NCBI RefSeq assembly: GCF_045689735.1 | Contig: NZ_CP142685.1 | Coordinates: 496,001-560,000, forward strand | Origin: Halothiobacillus sp045689735 | GTDB lineage: Bacteria; Pseudomonadota; Gammaproteobacteria; Halothiobacillales; Halothiobacillaceae | Length of the DNA stretch: 64,000 nt | Direction: 5' to 3' | Shown: positions 61,541 to 64,000 of the stretch, one piece after another | Layout of the letters: every line of letters begins with the position of its first letter | Position numbering within the stretch: the first letter of the stretch is position 1 | Program-made: the position numbers and the translations under genes | The notes under the pieces: model-generated | What the model was told of the DNA's origin: nothing | Database searches by the model: none | What the model saw: the letters and a program-made list of their open reading frames with translations, nothing else

Positions 61541-64000
61541 ATGCCTCGAACCTCGTTTTCTCGCCATCTGCTGCTGAACCTGTTGATCTACACCGCGATG
61601 GTGTTGGGCTTCGTGGTGTATGTGCATGCCGAAAAAGAGATCGACGAGGTGAACGATGTTCGCTTCCATACGCTGCAACTAATGGTGGAGTTGCGTCAGT
61701 CGTCGGATGATCTGACCCGTATGGCGCGCAGCTTCGTCGTCACAGGGGATGCGCGTTTCCGTGCGGCCTACGATGCGCTGCTGGCGCAACGAGAGGGGCG
61801 GGCGGGCGCGGCAGTGCTCGGGTCGGTGACGGATTGGGATCAATGGTTGGATGATCCGCACGCTCCGTCGGGGGCGGCGCCATCGCCATCACAATCGGCT
61901 GCCCCGTCGGTGGCGCTTTTAACCCGGATGGCAACGGCCGGATTCACCCCGGCGGAACTGGCGCAGCTCCGCGAGGCCAAGCACGAGTCCGATGCCTTGA
62001 CCGCCCTGGAACGGCAAGCCATGGCCATGATCACCCAAGGCAAAGAGACGCCTCCCGCGGTGCGACTCAAGGCCATCGAGCTGCTGCAAAGTCCGGCTTA
62101 TTTCGCGGCGAAGGCGCGCATCATGACGCCGATTGCGCGGGTGACAGCAGCGGTTGCGCAGCGCACGACGGCGGCCGTGGAGCGGGCAGAAACCATCGCG
62201 CTGGTGGTTCGGCTGGGCTTTATCCTGTTGATCGGCCTGCTGCTGTTTGTCTGGTGGCGAACCTGGCTGCTGCTGAACCGCATCCTCGGTGAACCCCTCG
62301 ACGAGTTGCGGGAAGAGATGGCGCGGATCGGCGCTGGGGATTTTTCCGGTCAACCTCCGGCGTCGGGTTATCCGCTGGGTAGTGTGGCCGAAGCGCTGGC
62401 GCGGACTCGGTCGCAGTTATTCGCTTTGTCCGAGACGCAGGCCGCGCATGAGGCGAAAATCGAGCGGATGCAGCGGCTCTATGCCGCGTTGAGCCAGTGT
62501 AATCAGGCGATCGTCCGTTGCCAGCATGAGCAGGAATTGCTCGAACAGGTGTGCACGGATGCCATCACCTATGCCGGTATGCGCCTGGCCTGGATTGGCC
62601 GCGTCGAGCCGGAGAGCGGGCGCGTGCGCGTCGTTGCCCAGGCAGGGGATCACCAGGACTATCTGGAAAATATTGAGATCAGCATCAATCCTGAGCTGCC
62701 AACAGGACAGGGGGTGGTGGGTAATGCCATTCGTCTGGGGCAGGCGGTGTGGATTGACGATTTTGCGCAAGACGCACGGATGGCGGCTTGGCATGAACGA
62801 GGCGCGCGTTCCGGTTGGCGTAGTGTTGCTTCATTGCCCCTGATCCGCCAGGGGGCGGTATGGGGCGCGTTCTCTCTCTATTCCGATGAATTGGCGGCCT
62901 TTGATGAGGCCGCCCAGAACCTGTTGCTGGAAATGGCGCTGGATATTAGTTTTGCGCTGGATAATTTTGATCACCGCGCTGAACGCGAGCGTCTGTTCCA
63001 GGCGCAACAGCAGTTGCTCGAGCGCATGAAACGCATCACCAGTCATGTGCCGGGGATGTTGTTTGAAGTTCGGTTGCGCCCGGATGGGCGCATGCAGTTT
63101 CCTTTCGCCAGTAGTGGGGTGTACCAGATTTACCATCTCAAGCCTGAAGATATCTTGGAAGATGCAACGCCGCTGTTCCAGAAAATTCACCCGGATGACC
63201 GAGCAATGGTTGTGGCGTCGATTGAACGGTCGGCCAAGACGCTGCAGCCTTGGCGGATGGAGTACCGGTTGTTGGACGAAGATGGGCAAATTCACTGGCT
63301 GTACGGTTATTCACTGCCCGAGCGTGAGACGGATGGCAGCACGCTCTGGACGGGCATTAAAACCGATATTTCCGAACGCAAACAAACCGAAGAGCGTTTT
63401 GCAGCGCTGATCAATTTTGACCCGCTGACCGGCTTGCCGAGCCGCAAGTTATTGCTGGAGCATTTTGAATACACCCGCTACCTGTCCACCCAGCATCGGC
63501 AGCCCTATGCCGTGATCTTCCTCGATCTGGATCACTTCAAGAACATCAATGAAACCCTGGGGCATGATCAAGGGGATGAGCTGTTGATCCGGGTTGCCGA
63601 GCGCATGAAAAAGGTGCTGCGCCCGCAGGATACGCTGTCCCGCCAGGGTGGAGATGAATTCACGCTCTTACTGCCCGACTGCGATTCGGAGCTGGCCACA
63701 CGGATCGCGCAGCGGATGATCGAGACCATTCGCGCCCCGTTTGTTCTGGCTGGCCGTGAGGTCAGCCTCGGTGTATCCATGGGCATCGCCGTGGCGCCGG
63801 CCGATGGCGATGATTTCATCACCCTGTCAAAACATGCCGATATTGCGTTGTATCGCGCCAAGCAGAATGGCCGCAATGGGTTCCGCTTTTTCACACAAGA
63901 AATGCAGACTCAGTCCAACCGGCTGATGACGATCGATTCTGCCTTACGCCGAGCCCTCGCGGAACAGCAGTTCTCGCTGGTGTACCAGCCGCAGGTCTCG
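61541..64000 (+). CDS. Membrane sensor GGDEF-EAL protein, 3' end outside window
   Basis: The frame is open from 61541 to the window edge (820 codons). In order: membrane helix 1 (about residues 9-27), a periplasmic four-helix-like sensor region (about 30-222), helix 2 (about 225-244), HAMP-like linker (GEPLDELREEMARIGAGDFS), GAF domain (about 320-470), PAS/PAC domain (about 495-615, ending WTGIKTDISERKQTEE), GGDEF domain (INFDPLTGLPSRKLL; DLDHFKNINETLGHDQGD; intact RQGGDEF) and the first residues of an EAL domain (LAEQQFSLVYQPQVS). It probably makes or breaks cyclic di-GMP. ATG at 61538 is an equal alternative start. Confidence 0.9.
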   Translation, partial: MPRTSFSRHLLLNLLIYTAMVLGFVVYVHAEKEIDEVNDVRFHTLQLMVELRQSSDDLTRMARSFVVTGDARFRAAYDALLAQREGRAGAAVLGSVTDWDQWLDDPHAPSGAAPSPSQSAAPSVALLTRMATAGFTPAELAQLREAKHESDALTALERQAMAMITQGKETPPAVRLKAIELLQSPAYFAAKARIMTPIARVTAAVAQRTTAAVERAETIALVVRLGFILLIGLLLFVWWRTWLLLNRILGEPLDELREEMARIGAGDFSGQPPASGYPLGSVAEALARTRSQLFALSETQAAHEAKIERMQRLYAALSQCNQAIVRCQHEQELLEQVCTDAITYAGMRLAWIGRVEPESGRVRVVAQAGDHQDYLENIEISINPELPTGQGVVGNAIRLGQAVWIDDFAQDARMAAWHERGARSGWRSVASLPLIRQGAVWGAFSLYSDELAAFDEAAQNLLLEMALDISFALDNFDHRAERERLFQAQQQLLERMKRITSHVPGMLFEVRLRPDGRMQFPFASSGVYQIYHLKPEDILEDATPLFQKIHPDDRAMVVASIERSAKTLQPWRMEYRLLDEDGQIHWLYGYSLPERETDGSTLWTGIKTDISERKQTEERFAALINFDPLTGLPSRKLLLEHFEYTRYLSTQHRQPYAVIFLDLDHFKNINETLGHDQGDELLIRVAERMKKVLRPQDTLSRQGGDEFTLLLPDCDSELATRIAQRMIETIRAPFVLAGREVSLGVSMGIAVAPADGDDFITLSKHADIALYRAKQNGRNGFRFFTQEMQTQSNRLMTIDSALRRALAEQQFSLVYQPQVS

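Overview
The window is about 64 kb of chromosome from a GC-rich gammaproteobacterium. The order glmM - tpiA - secG - tRNA-Leu(GAG) - nuoA..N is typical of that class. A pair of diheme cytochromes resembling TsdB/TsdA (thiosulfate dehydrogenase), rpoS, EINtr and many c-di-GMP proteins fit a sulfur-oxidising member of the Halothiobacillus/Chromatiales type. That placement is an inference from gene content; no 16S rRNA is present.

Layout: 1-17.5 kb holds the 3' end of glmM, tpiA, secG, tRNA-Leu and a complete 14-gene complex I operon (nuoA to nuoN) with a DUF2818 gene as its tail, closed by a terminator. 17.5-22.1 kb is a minus-strand operon: an ATP-grasp/TPR protein, serC, nudJ-type NUDIX, mnmA, hflD. 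rpoS is divergent from it. 23.6-26.1 kb holds a GAF-GGDEF protein and protoporphyrinogen oxidase. 26.1-28.9 kb is a four-gene set (outer-membrane barrel, secreted FMN-binding protein, ApbE flavin transferase, 4-TM His-rich membrane protein) behind a good Fur-box match; I read it as an iron-controlled extracytoplasmic flavin electron-transfer module. 28.9-29.5 kb is gene-free and holds two related multi-hairpin repeats. 29.5-34.1 kb holds an NDUFA9-like protein, an FeS-type photolyase with DUF2256, the remnant of a second photolyase, and tsdBA. 34.1-41.2 kb holds acetate symporter actP with its DUF485 partner, a HIT protein, a GtrB/GtrA pair, an ArnT-like glycosyltransferase and an outer-membrane barrel protein.

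41.5-49.7 kb is an accessory island between tRNA-Ser(UGA) and a tRNA-Pro/Arg/His cluster. It contains one intact and one decayed IS3-family element, a MITE-like remnant, two adjacent DUF262 proteins (one with a DUF1524 nuclease domain) and a cysteine-motif protein of unknown function. The pair is the best candidate here for an undescribed defence system. 50-53.4 kb is the dTDP-rhamnose operon rfbBDAC, very GC-rich except for a broken AT-rich rfbC; the rfbA/rfbC junction carries three lesions.

53.5-64 kb returns to core genes: ptsP, rppH, a HAD phosphatase, dcd, a DUF1134 lipoprotein with a 27-bp tandem duplication in its signal peptide, mscL, tas, small unknown genes and the start of a large sensor diguanylate cyclase/phosphodiesterase cut by the window edge.
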